A stretch of 64,000 bases of DNA, from positions 62,001 through 126,000 of the forward strand of contig NZ_BAUU01000013.1 of the NCBI RefSeq assembly GCF_000513115.1, given 5' to 3'. This DNA comes from Halalkalibacter hemicellulosilyticusJCM 9152 (GTDB lineage Bacteria; Bacillota; Bacilli; Bacillales; Bacillaceae_D). The notes beneath the pieces are model-generated. The model saw nothing but the letters and a program-made list of their open reading frames with translations, made no database searches and had not been told where the DNA came from. The position numbers and the translations under genes were made by a program. This document shows positions 18,294 through 28,104 of the stretch, one piece after another (within the stretch, counting starts at the first letter, position 1; each line of letters begins with the position of its first letter).

Positions 18294-18500
18294 ATGAAGT
18301 CGATGTATGATGTTCGTCAGCTGTTAAAGAAGTACGGAACGATTATTTATACAGGTGAACGTTCTCTTGATCTGTCATTAATGGTCGATGAATTACGAGA
18401 ATTGCATGAATGGAAGATGATAGAGACGACGTTATATATGCAAGCTCTTCACATCATTCGGCAAGAACAGCGAACTGTAGAAAGAGTAGAGGGTGAATAA
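18294..18500 (+). CDS. yqgQ: YqgQ family protein (DUF910)
   Basis: 68 residues; small helical cytosolic protein (MYDVRQLLKKYGTIIYTGER). ATG 18294 sits 6 nt after GAGGTG. It ends 2 bp before glcK, the same pair and order as in B. subtilis, so the genes are co-transcribed. Molecular function is unknown; nucleic-acid binding has been suggested for the fold. Confidence 0.85.
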   Translation: MKSMYDVRQLLKKYGTIIYTGERSLDLSLMVDELRELHEWKMIETTLYMQALHIIRQEQRTVERVEGE

Positions 18501-18502
18501 TT

Positions 18503-19447
18503 ATGGACAAATGGTATGTAGGTGTCGACATTGGTGGGACAACAATTAAGTTAGGCTTTGTAACGGAAGCAGGTGAGATCGTTACGAAATGGGAAATTCC
18601 GACTGATACAAATAATGGTGGACGAAATATTACGATTCATATCGGTCAGGCAATTAAGAGCAAGTGCTCTGAATTAAATGAATCTTATGATCGTCTTCAA
18701 GCAATTGGAGTTGGAGCTCCAGGGTTTATTGAAATGAAGACGGGGTTTATTTATCAAGCCGTAAACATTGGCTGGAAAGACTTTGCGTTAAAGGATGAGC
18801 TTGAAAAGGAAACGGGCTTACAGGTAACAGTTGATAATGATGCAAACATTGCCGCCCTAGGTGAAATGTGGAAAGGTGCAGGAGATGGAGCTGCTGATTT
18901 ACTCTGTGTCACACTAGGTACAGGTGTAGGTGGAGGACTCGTAACGAATGGACAAATCCTCCATGGAGTAAATGGGATGGCAGGCGAGATTGGTCATCTG
19001 ACATCGATCCCAGAAGGTGGGGCGCCTTGTAATTGTGGAAAAACAGGCTGCTTAGAAACCATTGCATCAGCAACTGGAATTGCCCGCTTAGCAAAAGAAG
19101 CCATCGACAAAAACCCTCAAACAACGTTAGCTAATAAGGCTGAAGTGACATCAAAGGAAGTGTTTGAGGCTGCTGCAGAAGGTGATGAGGTTGCCCTTGA
19201 GGTTGTTGATGAAGTCTGTTTCCATCTTGGTTTAGCGCTTGCCAATATAGCCAATACGGTAAATCCAGCGAAAATAGTTATTGGTGGTGGGGTATCAAAA
19301 GCTGGTGATCATTTGTTAAATCCTTTAGCAAGAGAGTTTAATCGTTTTGCACTCGGACGAGTTGCCTCAGGAGCGGAATTCAAAATTGCATCATTAGGTA
19401 ATGACGCTGGAATTATTGGTGGTGCTTGGTTAGCTAAGCAAGGGTAA
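18503..19447 (+). CDS. glcK: Glucokinase, ROK family
   Basis: Phosphorylates glucose with ATP to glucose 6-phosphate in the cytosol. 314 residues. ATP loop DIGGTTIKLGF at residue 9, catalytic Asp in VDNDANIAALGE, second phosphate loop LGTGVGGG and the ROK zinc motif CNCGKTGCLE near residue 175. Adjacent to yqgQ as in B. subtilis. Typical length and no sign of damage. Confidence 0.95.
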   Translation: MDKWYVGVDIGGTTIKLGFVTEAGEIVTKWEIPTDTNNGGRNITIHIGQAIKSKCSELNESYDRLQAIGVGAPGFIEMKTGFIYQAVNIGWKDFALKDELEKETGLQVTVDNDANIAALGEMWKGAGDGAADLLCVTLGTGVGGGLVTNGQILHGVNGMAGEIGHLTSIPEGGAPCNCGKTGCLETIASATGIARLAKEAIDKNPQTTLANKAEVTSKEVFEAAAEGDEVALEVVDEVCFHLGLALANIANTVNPAKIVIGGGVSKAGDHLLNPLAREFNRFALGRVASGAEFKIASLGNDAGIIGGAWLAKQG

Positions 19448-19528
19448 ATGGAGTGTTAGCTTCCCCTTACAATTCATATACTAGTATACGAATGCAATTA
19501 TAATGTCTTTTACAAAGGGGATTGTTAC

Positions 19529-20945
19529 ATGGCACAATATCGCATAGAACGAGACCTTCTCGGAGAAAAAAAAGTGCCGAAAGCGGCTTATTATGGGATT
19601 CAAACAATGAGAGCTGTTGAAAATTTTCCTATTACAGGCTATCCACCCCACCCTGAGCTTATTAAAGCATTTGGTTTTATAAAAAAGGCTGCCGCATTAG
19701 CTAATTTGGAAGCAGGTACCTTGACGAAGGAAATCGCAGAGTCGATTGTCAAAGCTTCAGACGAGGTCATAGCTGGTAAGTTAAATGACTCTTTTATTGT
19801 TGATGCGATTCAAGGTGGAGCGGGTACATCTTTTAATATGAATGCAAATGAAGTTATCGCGAATCGTGCCATTGAACTGTTAGGTGGGGAAAAAGGGGCT
19901 TACATTCGTGTAAGCCCTAATACTCACGTTAATATGGCACAATCAACAAACGATACGTTTCCGACCGCGATTCGAATTGCTTGCTTACGGTTAGCAGACT
20001 CGCTTTTAGAAGAATTGAATTTGCTGATTGAAGCGTTGAAAGACAAGGAGCATGAATTTGATTCTGTGTTAAAAATGGGACGTACTCACCTGCAGGATGC
20101 AGTTCCGATTAAGCTAGGGCAGGAATTTGGTGCTTATCAACGAGTGCTAACACGAGATTTAACTAGAATCAAACGCTCATTGCAACATTTATATGCAATC
20201 AATATGGGAGCAACGGCAATTGGTACGGGCTTAAATGCAAGAATCGATTACATTAAAAAGGTTTCTTACCATTTAGCTAAAAGTACTGGCTATCCATTCA
20301 AAACAGCAGAAGATTTAATTGATGCCACACAAAATACAGATGCGTATACGGAAATTTCGAGTGCATTAAAAATTTTAGCTGTGAATTTGTCGAAAATGTC
20401 CAATGATTTACGTTTAATGAGCTCGGGTCCACGTACGGGATTTCATGAGATTAATTTGCCACCTAGCAACCTGGTTCATCCATTATGCCGGGTAAAGTGA
20501 ATCCAGTCATGTGTGAGGTCGTTAATCAAGTAGCCTTTCAAGTAATGGGCAATGATCATACGATTTCTTTAGCCTCAGAAGCTGGACAATTAGAATTAAA
20601 TGTGATGGGGCCGGTCCTTGTGTTTAACTTGCTACAATCTTTTTCTATTTTAGAAAATGGCATTCGAGTATTTAGAGAATATGCGATTCAAGATATGGCA
20701 GCGAATATTGAACGTTGTCGTGAATTAGTTGAAAAGAGCGTTGGTGTCATAACTGCTATCAACCACACGTTGGCTATGAAATGGCATCAAAAATCGCACA
20801 GGAGGCAATTAAGACCGGGGCATCAGTGAGAGATATTTGTCTGGAACGTGGCATTTTGTCTGAAGAGGAATTAAAAGAAATATTAGACCCTGATGAGATG
20901 ACAAAGCCTGGAATTTCTGGAGCGAGGTTTTTCGAAGGACAATAA
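19529..20945 (+). pseudogene. ansB: Aspartate ammonia-lyase, two frameshifts
   Basis: Aspartase: L-aspartate to fumarate and ammonia. Restored length would be about 472 residues. The first part carries TSFNMNANEVIANRA, SPNTHVNMAQSTND and GRTHLQDAVP. The superfamily signature SSIMPGKVNP is split by a one-base loss near 20463-20466 (PPR-QPG lost). A second loss of one C near 20763 breaks NPHVGYE. The remaining frames join into a normal C-terminus (TKPGISGARF). Two breaks in an otherwise intact gene look like sequence error more than decay. Fumarase C is excluded by the closer fit to aspartase. Confidence 0.85.
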
Positions 20946-20958
20946 TTATGATACATTT

Positions 20959-20993
20959 AAAGGTATTCGTCTTCTAAGGTGAGTGCCTTTTTT
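20959..20993 (+). terminator. Terminator of the aspartase gene
   Basis: AAAGGTATTC pairs with GAGTGCCTTT using G-T wobbles, followed by a T-run. Confidence 0.6.
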
Positions 20994-21182
20994 CATATGG
21001 ATAACCATGATTAGCTACTGAATGATGCGAGATCTACGTCGTTCCAAAAAAAGAAATTGCTTGTTTTCCATATTTGTTTTGAAAATAATGAAACATTTTT
21101 TGAATTTGAAACGTCTATATAGTAAAGAGGATAAAAGTCGTATATGATAGTGAGAGACATCTTATGGAGTGGGGGGAGAATT

Positions 21183-22307
21183 TTGAAGAAATATTTCTTT
21201 TTTTTCGTTATGGTTTTTGTATTAAATGCTTGTTCTATGGCTGAGCTTGAGGCTAATCCTAACCCCACTCGAACAATGGATTCAAGTGTACCCAAAGAGT
21301 TGCCACCATCATTTTTAGAGCGGACTAACATTCTTCCTTTTCCAAATGTATCGTTCTCCTTTGTTGAAATCATTGATTGGTATAACGAAGACCATATTCT
21401 TTATTTAGAGGAGTCTGATGAACGATCCTACGTCTATATGTATCATCTTTTCACGGGAACATCTGAGTTGCTGTTTGAGACCGATGGATGGATTGTTGAT
21501 TTGAAAAGTAATGTTGATCAATCGTTGTTTGCTATTCAAACATATAGTACTGATAACAAGACGTCATTAGTGGTGATTAATGAAGAAGGGCAAACAAAAA
21601 GAATCATAGAAGATCTTGGTGAGGAATATTCTGTATTTTGGAATTCTTATGATCCAACGTCGATGGTTCTCATCTCTTTTTTACCTGATTGGAAGTTTGT
21701 AGCTTATCATTTAGATGTAACAGAAGATCAGTTAACGGAAGTTGATTTGACACATCCGTATGTTCAATGGCTATCTGAATCAACGTTTGCTTATTTGGAT
21801 TGGGATGAGTTTGAACCAAGTTACCATGCTCCTTTAGTCATTTATCATACTGATACAAAGGAAACGACAGAGTGGCAAGAGGAAGTTATTGCTTTTGCAA
21901 GTTTTACAAATGAGCTGTCGTTAGCTGTTACGGTTCAATCTCCAGATTCACTCTACTCAACGTATACGTTCTATCAAAATCAAGAACCATATCGAAAAAT
22001 AGAAATGCCGATATTAAATACGTATTCAGAGCAATGGTGGGTTCCCTTTTACACGTATGACTCAGTAAATAATGTCTTCTATTATTTGCGTCCTAAATAT
22101 AGCAGTGATTATTTTAGCTATGAAGATGGCTATGAATTAGTAGCTTATGATGTAAAAGAAGATTCAGAAAGAAAAATTACGACGTTTGATCAACATGAGC
22201 CGTTAAGTGTATCACCATCAGGAGATGCCGTGTTAATTGGTAATCGATATGAGCGCATATACGATGTTGATCGAGGAAATATGATTTATTTATTAGAGGA
22301 TGAGTAG
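21183..22307 (+). CDS. Lipoprotein with propeller-like repeats, YqgU position
   Basis: About 374 residues from TTG 21183, which follows a GGGGGGAG ribosome-binding site; the in-frame ATG 21144 lacks one. The signal peptide ends in VFVLNAC, a lipobox with an unusual Asn. The mature part has repeated beta-type stretches (TSLVVINEEGQTKRI, SEQWWVPFYTYDSVNNVFYY) like a TolB-type propeller. In B. subtilis the lipoprotein YqgU lies downstream of glcK, so it may be its counterpart; I did not verify this by sequence. It would sit outside the membrane. Confidence 0.65.
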   Translation: MKKYFFFFVMVFVLNACSMAELEANPNPTRTMDSSVPKELPPSFLERTNILPFPNVSFSFVEIIDWYNEDHILYLEESDERSYVYMYHLFTGTSELLFETDGWIVDLKSNVDQSLFAIQTYSTDNKTSLVVINEEGQTKRIIEDLGEEYSVFWNSYDPTSMVLISFLPDWKFVAYHLDVTEDQLTEVDLTHPYVQWLSESTFAYLDWDEFEPSYHAPLVIYHTDTKETTEWQEEVIAFASFTNELSLAVTVQSPDSLYSTYTFYQNQEPYRKIEMPILNTYSEQWWVPFYTYDSVNNVFYYLRPKYSSDYFSYEDGYELVAYDVKEDSERKITTFDQHEPLSVSPSGDAVLIGNRYERIYDVDRGNMIYLLEDE

Positions 22308-22362
22308 CTTGCATTTTCGAATAGAACTCTGTCATAATGGAGTCAAAGAATAGTAATAAAAA

Positions 22363-22450
22363 GACTAGGGGTGTCTCTTAAGAGACTGAGAATAAGATGT
22401 TATCTTATACCCTTGTACCTGATCTGGCTGATACCAGCGTAGGAAAGTCG
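22363..22450 (+). promoter_or_regulatory. TPP riboswitch (THI element)
   Basis: The THI-box core is intact: GGGGTG, CTGAGA, ACCCTT, ACCTGATCTGG, and TACCAGCGTAGGAAAG. It controls the thiamine operon starting at 22549. TPP binding should favour the hairpin at 22475-22505 and stop transcription. Confidence 0.95.
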
Positions 22451-22474
22451 ATGCACATGATATGTTCATATGTA

Positions 22475-22505
22475 GCCGTATTCCGTTGATCGGGTACGGT
22501 TTTTA
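22475..22505 (+). terminator. Riboswitch-controlled terminator
   Basis: CCGTATTCCG pairs with CGGGTACGG, followed by TTTTT; 25 nt after the TPP aptamer. Confidence 0.8.
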
Positions 22506-22548
22506 GCGTTTTGTGTCTATTTTTTTCTTTTAAAGGGTGGGAGTAGAA

Positions 22549-23166
22549 ATGAAAGAATTTCAGTTATATGCTATTACGGGTGAGGAGTTCCATCAAGGTC
22601 GTGATTTAATGGACGTGATGGAAGAAGCGATCAAAGGTGGAGTTGATATGATTCAACTTCGTGATAAAACGAGCAGTAAAAAAGAGGTTTTTGAAAAAGC
22701 GAAAAAACTACGTCAATTAACATGGCAATATAATGTGCCTTTTATAGTGAATGATCATATCGATGTGGCATTAGCTGTTGATGCTGACGGTATTCACATT
22801 GGTCAAGACGATTTGCCAATTGAAGAAGCAAGGAAAATCGTCGGTGACAAAATTATTGGATTATCGACCCATCATATCGAAGAGGCTCGTGCAGCTGTGA
22901 AGGCTGGCGCTGATTATATTGGTGTCGGTCCGATATTTCCCACTAAAAGCAAGGTTGATGTCGTTGATCCTGTCACAACTGAATACATTAAACAGGTTGT
23001 AGCGGAAATAAAGATTCCTTTTGTCGCAATCGGCGGGATTAAGTTGCATAATGTAGATCAAGTGTTAGAGGCCGGAGCAACTAGAATTTGTATGATTAGT
23101 GAAATTGTTGGAGCTGAGGATATTCAGTCAGTTTGTCAACAATTTGTAAGGAAACTATCGAAGTAA
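22549..23166 (+). CDS. thiE: Thiamine-phosphate synthase
   Basis: Joins hydroxymethylpyrimidine diphosphate and thiazole phosphate to thiamine phosphate. About 205 residues. Motifs: IQLRDK near residue 40, VPFIVNDHIDVALAVDADGIHIGQDD, YIGVGPIFPTKSK and VPFVAIGGI. These phosphate and magnesium sites favour ThiE over the thiazole tautomerase TenI. First gene after the TPP riboswitch. ATG 22549 follows GGGTGGGAG. Confidence 0.9.
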   Translation: MKEFQLYAITGEEFHQGRDLMDVMEEAIKGGVDMIQLRDKTSSKKEVFEKAKKLRQLTWQYNVPFIVNDHIDVALAVDADGIHIGQDDLPIEEARKIVGDKIIGLSTHHIEEARAAVKAGADYIGVGPIFPTKSKVDVVDPVTTEYIKQVVAEIKIPFVAIGGIKLHNVDQVLEAGATRICMISEIVGAEDIQSVCQQFVRKLSK

Positions 23167-23181
23167 AGGGGAGTGTGTGTG

Positions 23182-23379
23182 ATGCAACTGCTAATTAATG
23201 GTGAGGAACATCAGTTAAACGTTAGTACACTAGATGAAGTGGTATCACATTTTGAATTGGAATCACAATTAGTTGTAACAGAAGTTGACGGTGAGATTAT
23301 TGACCGTTCGAATTGGACAACGACAACGATAAAAGAAGGAATGAAAATTGAACTCGTTCAATTTGTTGGAGGAGGATGA
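23182..23379 (+). CDS. thiS: Sulfur carrier protein ThiS
   Basis: 65-residue ubiquitin-like sulfur carrier ending in FVGGG; the C-terminal Gly is adenylated and thiocarboxylated to donate sulfur for the thiazole. ATG 23182 follows GGGGAG. It overlaps thiG at GATGA. Confidence 0.93.
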   Translation: MQLLINGEEHQLNVSTLDEVVSHFELESQLVVTEVDGEIIDRSNWTTTTIKEGMKIELVQFVGGG

Positions 23380-23384
23380 TCTCG

Positions 23385-24161
23385 ATGAATAAACGTCTTA
23401 CAATTGCAGGAAAGGAATTATCATCACGGTTTTTCTTAGGGACAGGTAGGTACCCAAACCCTTATGTCCAGAATGAAGCGATTAAAGCGTCAGAGGCTGA
23501 AGTTTTAACGTTCGCGATACGACGTGTTAATTTAGAAGCTCCTTCTGAAGATGCGATTTTGCAGCATTTAGAAGGAATGACTTTTACGTATTTGCCTAAC
23601 ACATCTGGTGCGAAAACAGCGGAGGAGGCTGTACGAATTGCTCGTCTTGCTAAAGCATCTGGTTTAAGTGATTGGATTAAAGTTGAAATTAGTGTAGATG
23701 AGAAGACTTTATTACCTGATCCGATTGAAACGTTAAAAGCAACAGAAATCCTTGTTGATGAAGGGTTTGTCGTATTACCATATACGTCAGATGATCCCGT
23801 TTTGTGTAAGAAGTTAGAGCAAGCAGGAGCTGCAGCAGTCATGCCTGGTGGTGCCCCGATAGGAACGGGTCTTGGGATTTTGAATGCTTATAACCTTCAG
23901 CTTATTGTTGAGCAAGCGGAAGTACCGATCATTGTCGATGCAGGTTTAGGCTCAGCGATGGACGTAGCACAAGCAATGGAATTAGGTGCGGACGGAGTTC
24001 TAATGAATACACCAGTGGCAAAGGCAAAGGATCCAGTCAAAATGGCACAGGCGATGAAGTATGCAATAGATGCAGGAAGACTTTCATATGAAGCAGGTCG
24101 AATTCAAAAGAAAAAGTATGCTACTGCTAGTAGTGGACTACCATCTTTTATTTCGAATTGA
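23385..24161 (+). CDS. thiG: Thiazole synthase
   Basis: TIM-barrel enzyme forming the thiamine thiazole from deoxyxylulose phosphate, dehydroglycine and ThiS thiocarboxylate. About 258 residues. Motifs: [14 protein letters not shown] (Schiff-base Lys region), [23 protein letters not shown] and [15 protein letters not shown] 23385 is 9 nt after GGAGGAGG. ThiG needs ThiF-activated ThiS, but thiF is about 11 kb away at 11454. Confidence 0.93.
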   Translation: MNKRLTIAGKELSSRFFLGTGRYPNPYVQNEAIKASEAEVLTFAIRRVNLEAPSEDAILQHLEGMTFTYLPNTSGAKTAEEAVRIARLAKASGLSDWIKVEISVDEKTLLPDPIETLKATEILVDEGFVVLPYTSDDPVLCKKLEQAGAAAVMPGGAPIGTGLGILNAYNLQLIVEQAEVPIIVDAGLGSAMDVAQAMELGADGVLMNTPVAKAKDPVKMAQAMKYAIDAGRLSYEAGRIQKKKYATASSGLPSFISN

Positions 24162-24178
24162 TTTAAGGAGGAACAACT

Positions 24179-25291
24179 TTGGGGGAACGTGTTCTAGTCT
24201 TAGGAGGAGGCGTTATAGGTCTAGCTACTGCCTTTGAATTAAGTCAAAGAGGCTATGCCGTAACAATTCTTGAGAAGACAGTATGTGGAGGGCAAGCATC
24301 GGGTGCAGCAGCAGGAATGCTTGCTCCCTTTTCAGAAATTGGAGAGGATCCTGATGATTTTTTTCAATTATGTTTAGATAGTTTACGAATGTACAAGAAA
24401 TGGCAGCAAGAAGTAAAGCGAGTTTCAAAGCTAGATTTTGAATATAGCGAAAGTGGTAGTTTGCATGCTGTGTATCATGACGCAGATGTGCTGGCACTTG
24501 AAACACGTAAGTCATGGCAGGAGCAATGGGGGACAGAAGCTGAGCTTCTTACTGGTGATCAGCTAAGAAAGATGGAACCGTTGCTGTCAAAGGATTTAAA
24601 AGCGGCTATGTATTATCCAGAAGAAAGTCATGTCTTTGCTCCTGATTATGTTCTCGCTTTAGAACAAGCCTGTCGTGAAAATGGTGTAATCATTTGTGAC
24701 CAATTAGAATCCGTTGAGATTATTGAATGGAAGGAAGCGATTCATCTACGTTCTAAGTCAGGCAAGGATTTCCGTGCAGATCAACTGATTATTTGCTCTG
24801 GAGCGTGGGCTAGTGAGCTTGAGCATGTTTTTCATATTCGCATACCTGTCTATCCAATTAGAGGACAAATTTGTGCGTATGACATGCAAGAGAATGCGGT
24901 GAATCATATTATTTATACAAGTCAAGGATACTTTGTTCCAAAGGCAAATGGGACATTAGTGAATGGGGCATCAGAAGATATAGCTGGATTTCAAACATCT
25001 GTAACCGAAAAAGGGATTGAACGACTAACGAATTGGAATAAGCGAGTATTTCCGCATTTATCGCAAAAGAACCCCTTTCATACGTGGGCCGGTTTAAGGC
25101 CGGCAACGCAGGATGGTTTCCCATTGATTGGGAAGCTACAAGAAGCCGAACATATTACCTTTGCAACAGGACATTATCGCAATGGAATATTGTTAAGCCC
25201 AATAACTGCCGTTGCAGTAGCTGATTTGTTAGATGGTCATAAGTCAATTTATTCACCGTTACAATCGTGTATACCTGAACGATTTTCATAG
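24179..25291 (+). CDS. thiO: Glycine oxidase ThiO
   Basis: FAD-dependent oxidase of the DAO family that makes dehydroglycine for ThiG. 370 residues with the dinucleotide fold LVLGGGVIGLATAFEL at the N-terminus, SGAAAGMLAPFSE, and the C-terminal GLRPATQDGFPLIG and ATGHYRNGILLSP. TTG start behind AAGGAGG. Presence of thiO rather than thiH means an oxygen-dependent route to the thiazole. Confidence 0.92.
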   Translation: MGERVLVLGGGVIGLATAFELSQRGYAVTILEKTVCGGQASGAAAGMLAPFSEIGEDPDDFFQLCLDSLRMYKKWQQEVKRVSKLDFEYSESGSLHAVYHDADVLALETRKSWQEQWGTEAELLTGDQLRKMEPLLSKDLKAAMYYPEESHVFAPDYVLALEQACRENGVIICDQLESVEIIEWKEAIHLRSKSGKDFRADQLIICSGAWASELEHVFHIRIPVYPIRGQICAYDMQENAVNHIIYTSQGYFVPKANGTLVNGASEDIAGFQTSVTEKGIERLTNWNKRVFPHLSQKNPFHTWAGLRPATQDGFPLIGKLQEAEHITFATGHYRNGILLSPITAVAVADLLDGHKSIYSPLQSCIPERFS

Positions 25292-25303
25292 GAGGAGAGA
25301 AAT

Positions 25304-26122
25304 ATGTCAATTGCAAAAGCATTAACAATTGCTGGTTCAGATAGTGGTGGTGGCGCAGGTATTCAGGCTGATTTAAAAACGTTTCAAGAGAGAGAAACGT
25401 TTGGCATGAGTGTGATTACAGCTTTAACTGCTCAGAATACATTAGGCGTTCACGGAGTATACCCGCAAACACTTGAAGCGATTGAAGCACAAATGGATGC
25501 AGTATTGTCTGATATTGGAGCCGATGCTGTCAAAACAGGGATGCTTTTTTCTGCTGATATTATTAAGCTTGTCGCTCATAAGCTGAAAGAGTATGATGTG
25601 CAGAACATCGTTGTAGACCCAGTTATGGTTGCTAAAGGTGGTGCAACTCTTCTTCAAAATGAAGCCGTTCAAGCAGTAGTAGAGGAGTTGTTACCTATTT
25701 CAACTGTGATTACGCCTAACCTCCCAGAAGCTGCGAAATTGTTACGGCTAGATGATATTAAGACAGTGAATGAGATGAAAGAGGCAGCTGAAGCGCTGTA
25801 CCAATTAGGTCCGAAGTATGTTGTATTGAAAGGTGGACATCTTGTAGACCATTCAGCAACCGACCTTCTTTATGATGGTCACAAGATGCACGAGCTTACA
25901 ACTGAACGTGTGGATACGAAACATACGCATGGAACGGGTTGTACATTTGCAGCGGCAATCGCAGCAGAGCTTGCAAAAGGAAGAGAGATTGTTAAGGCTG
26001 TTGAAGAGGCTAAGGCTTATATAACAGCAGCTATTACGTATTCATTGGAAATAGGAAGAGGTATCGGACCAACGAACCATGCAGCTTACCGACAAATGCG
26101 AGAAAGAAAAGGATTATCGTAA
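25304..26122 (+). CDS. thiD: Hydroxymethylpyrimidine/phosphomethylpyrimidine kinase
   Basis: Phosphorylates HMP and HMP-P. 272 residues with the ribokinase-like start TIAGSDSGGGAGIQADLKTF, ITPNLPEA in the middle and the anion-hole motif THGTGCTFAAAIAAEL near residue 207. Fifth gene of the riboswitch operon, 12 bp after thiO. Confidence 0.95.
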   Translation: MSIAKALTIAGSDSGGGAGIQADLKTFQERETFGMSVITALTAQNTLGVHGVYPQTLEAIEAQMDAVLSDIGADAVKTGMLFSADIIKLVAHKLKEYDVQNIVVDPVMVAKGGATLLQNEAVQAVVEELLPISTVITPNLPEAAKLLRLDDIKTVNEMKEAAEALYQLGPKYVVLKGGHLVDHSATDLLYDGHKMHELTTERVDTKHTHGTGCTFAAAIAAELAKGREIVKAVEEAKAYITAAITYSLEIGRGIGPTNHAAYRQMRERKGLS

Positions 26123-26716
26123 ATGTTAAACAGTAATAAAACCGTATTGATTTTACCTATTTTACTAATGGTGATTATGTTTGTAGGTGGATATTATTTT
26201 TTAAATGGGGTAGAATCCATTACGAATGAACAATTAGAAGATCATATTGACTTCGATATTGAGTATACTGCACAAGAGACTTCTATCGTTATAAATGGTG
26301 AATGGAATTGGAATGTTATGCCTTCTGAAGGCTTATATGGTAATGATTATATTGGTGTTTCAGTTTCTAATGATCAATTAAATTATACGAATGCGATACT
26401 TGAACTGACATATGGAGACCAAGTGATTGAACAAATCGAAGGTGTCGATGTTGAAAATGGCATTATCTTTGTGTTTCCTAATGAGCTAGTTGAACAAGTA
26501 AGCTATGGAAATAGCGGACGTTTTCAAATTGAGTTGGAACACAATGAAATAGTAGACAAAGAACTAAATGTGCATTATTTACATACGTGGACCAACCACG
26601 TACCTATGGATCTTGAAGATGCAGCTTTTGAGTCTCCAACTTTTGGAGAAGCATTGGAAGTACCATACTGGATGATTTCACGAAAAGTGAACGGAGAGCA
26701 AATGATAAATCAATAG
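26123..26716 (+). CDS. Uncharacterised membrane-anchored protein in the thiamine operon
   Basis: 197 residues whose ATG directly follows the thiD stop codon, so it is in the same operon. One N-terminal anchor (ILPILLMVIMFVGGYYFL) and an outside acidic domain with beta-type sequence (ETSIVINGEWNWNVMPSEGL). No family recognised. The tight coupling suggests a link to thiamine, but nothing in the protein shows it. Confidence 0.65.
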   Translation: MLNSNKTVLILPILLMVIMFVGGYYFLNGVESITNEQLEDHIDFDIEYTAQETSIVINGEWNWNVMPSEGLYGNDYIGVSVSNDQLNYTNAILELTYGDQVIEQIEGVDVENGIIFVFPNELVEQVSYGNSGRFQIELEHNEIVDKELNVHYLHTWTNHVPMDLEDAAFESPTFGEALEVPYWMISRKVNGEQMINQ

Positions 26717-26731
26717 ATTAGGTGATGCTCG

Positions 26732-27802
26732 GTGCGCATTCGAGGGATGTCTTTTCAAAATGGGATATTTTATATAGGCAAGAATCATGTTTCATGTGCT
26801 TATCATGAAAAAGGCAGATTACGGAGTTGGGTTAAACCAATAAACGGTCAAACACTAATGAAAATGATTGCACAAGTGATTGTATCTATGCCACTATGGT
26901 TCAAAGGGCTTATCATGCTTGTTGTTGCCCTGATCATAGTTCCAAAAGTGATACCAAATGTTCAGTGGAATGGGTTACCTTATTATGCGTTATTTTATTG
27001 TTTATTCGGAACTCACTTTATCTTTCCAACACAATTAAAAAAATACCACGGGGCTGAGCATAAAGTGTTTAGTCATAAAGGGCTTATTAGTCGTGGAAGG
27101 TTAAAGCTGATCGAAAAAGCTGCTATTACGAATCGTAACTGTTCAACAAATAGTGTTGTTGTGTATTTTTTAAGCGTGATCATCATGACGGTTTGTTTTT
27201 GGCTTGTTTTCAATGAGTGGAATCAGTCATTAATGTTCGCATCATATACAAGTGTCATTGTAGTTCCTGTTGTGATTCGTTTGATGAGAATAAAAGCTTT
27301 CTTATTGGTCCGCAAGCCGATCTTAGCGATTTCTTATTGGCTACAGAAATATGTGACCACAACTGATCCTGAGCGTATACACTTAGTTGCCTCCATTCAA
27401 TCCTATCGAAAGCTTGCAGTAAAAGAATTTCCTGATAAATTGAAAGTGAAAAGAAATCCGGTTCAAAGTGAGGTGAGACGTATGGCGATTGTAGATGTTA
27501 CAGTTATACCGATCGGAACGGAGACAGCTAGCGTTAGTCAGTATGTAGCAGACATACATACGATCCTTCAATCTTATAAGCAGGAAGGGAAAATCAATTT
27601 TCAATTGACGCCAATGAATACGATTATCGAAGGGGAGCTATCGATTTTGTTTGAAGTCATTCAAGCGATTCACGAAGCACCATTTAATCAAGGAATCAAT
27701 CGAGTAGCAACCAATATTCGCATCGATGATCGAAGAGATAAAATAGCAACTATGTCTAGTAAGCTAGCATCTGTACAAACAAAGCTAAAAGAAAAAGAAT
27801 AG
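26732..27802 (+). CDS. YqhQ-like (DUF1385) membrane domain fused to MTH1187 thiamine-binding domain
   Basis: 356 residues read through without a stop. Residues 1-250 resemble YqhQ (DUF1385): membrane helices around LIMLVVALIIVPKVIP and the family motif KKYHGAEHKVF. Residues 251-356 (MAIVDVTVIPIGTETASVSQ) match the MTH1187/YqgV family, small proteins reported to bind thiamine or HMP. In B. subtilis YqgV is separate. An internal GAGGTGAG lies just before the ATG at 27482, so a short free form could also be made. Position 15 bp after the previous gene puts it in the thiamine operon. The GTG start follows GGTG. Confidence 0.75.
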   Translation: MRIRGMSFQNGIFYIGKNHVSCAYHEKGRLRSWVKPINGQTLMKMIAQVIVSMPLWFKGLIMLVVALIIVPKVIPNVQWNGLPYYALFYCLFGTHFIFPTQLKKYHGAEHKVFSHKGLISRGRLKLIEKAAITNRNCSTNSVVVYFLSVIIMTVCFWLVFNEWNQSLMFASYTSVIVVPVVIRLMRIKAFLLVRKPILAISYWLQKYVTTTDPERIHLVASIQSYRKLAVKEFPDKLKVKRNPVQSEVRRMAIVDVTVIPIGTETASVSQYVADIHTILQSYKQEGKINFQLTPMNTIIEGELSILFEVIQAIHEAPFNQGINRVATNIRIDDRRDKIATMSSKLASVQTKLKEKE

Positions 27803-28104
27803 GAATGCGAAGAGAGGGTGTTGGGTTATAAAAAAGTTTGATCATTTTTTACTAGTGTTGCTCAACAATCACGCCCTATAACGGAATATCAAAGGAGCTT
27901 CTATCAGCTGGCTTCATTAATTAGCTCTTTTCGGAATACAAGTTATTATTTCTCAACTTTCGCACCTTCAAAATAGCACTCAACCCTTGATATGCTTGAA
28001 GAACACTGAAATGCTTATGCTGCTTTTACGGTTATTTCTTTATCACCAAGAAAAGCTTTCTTTAAAAATTGAGGCAATTGATTAAATCAGGAGTCACAAA
28101 AGAC
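27803..28104. other. Gene-free stretch with possible transposase remnant
   Basis: No convincing ORF in about 300 nt. On the minus strand, 28020-28090 reads QLPQFLKKAFLGDKEITVKA followed by a stop, like the end of a transposase, but no upstream part remains. The identification is weak. Confidence 0.25.

Noticed and set aside
21011-21373. 120-residue minus-strand ORF
   Set aside because: It is antisense to the start of the lipoprotein gene, with a Lys/Phe-rich low-complexity middle from A/T-rich sequence.
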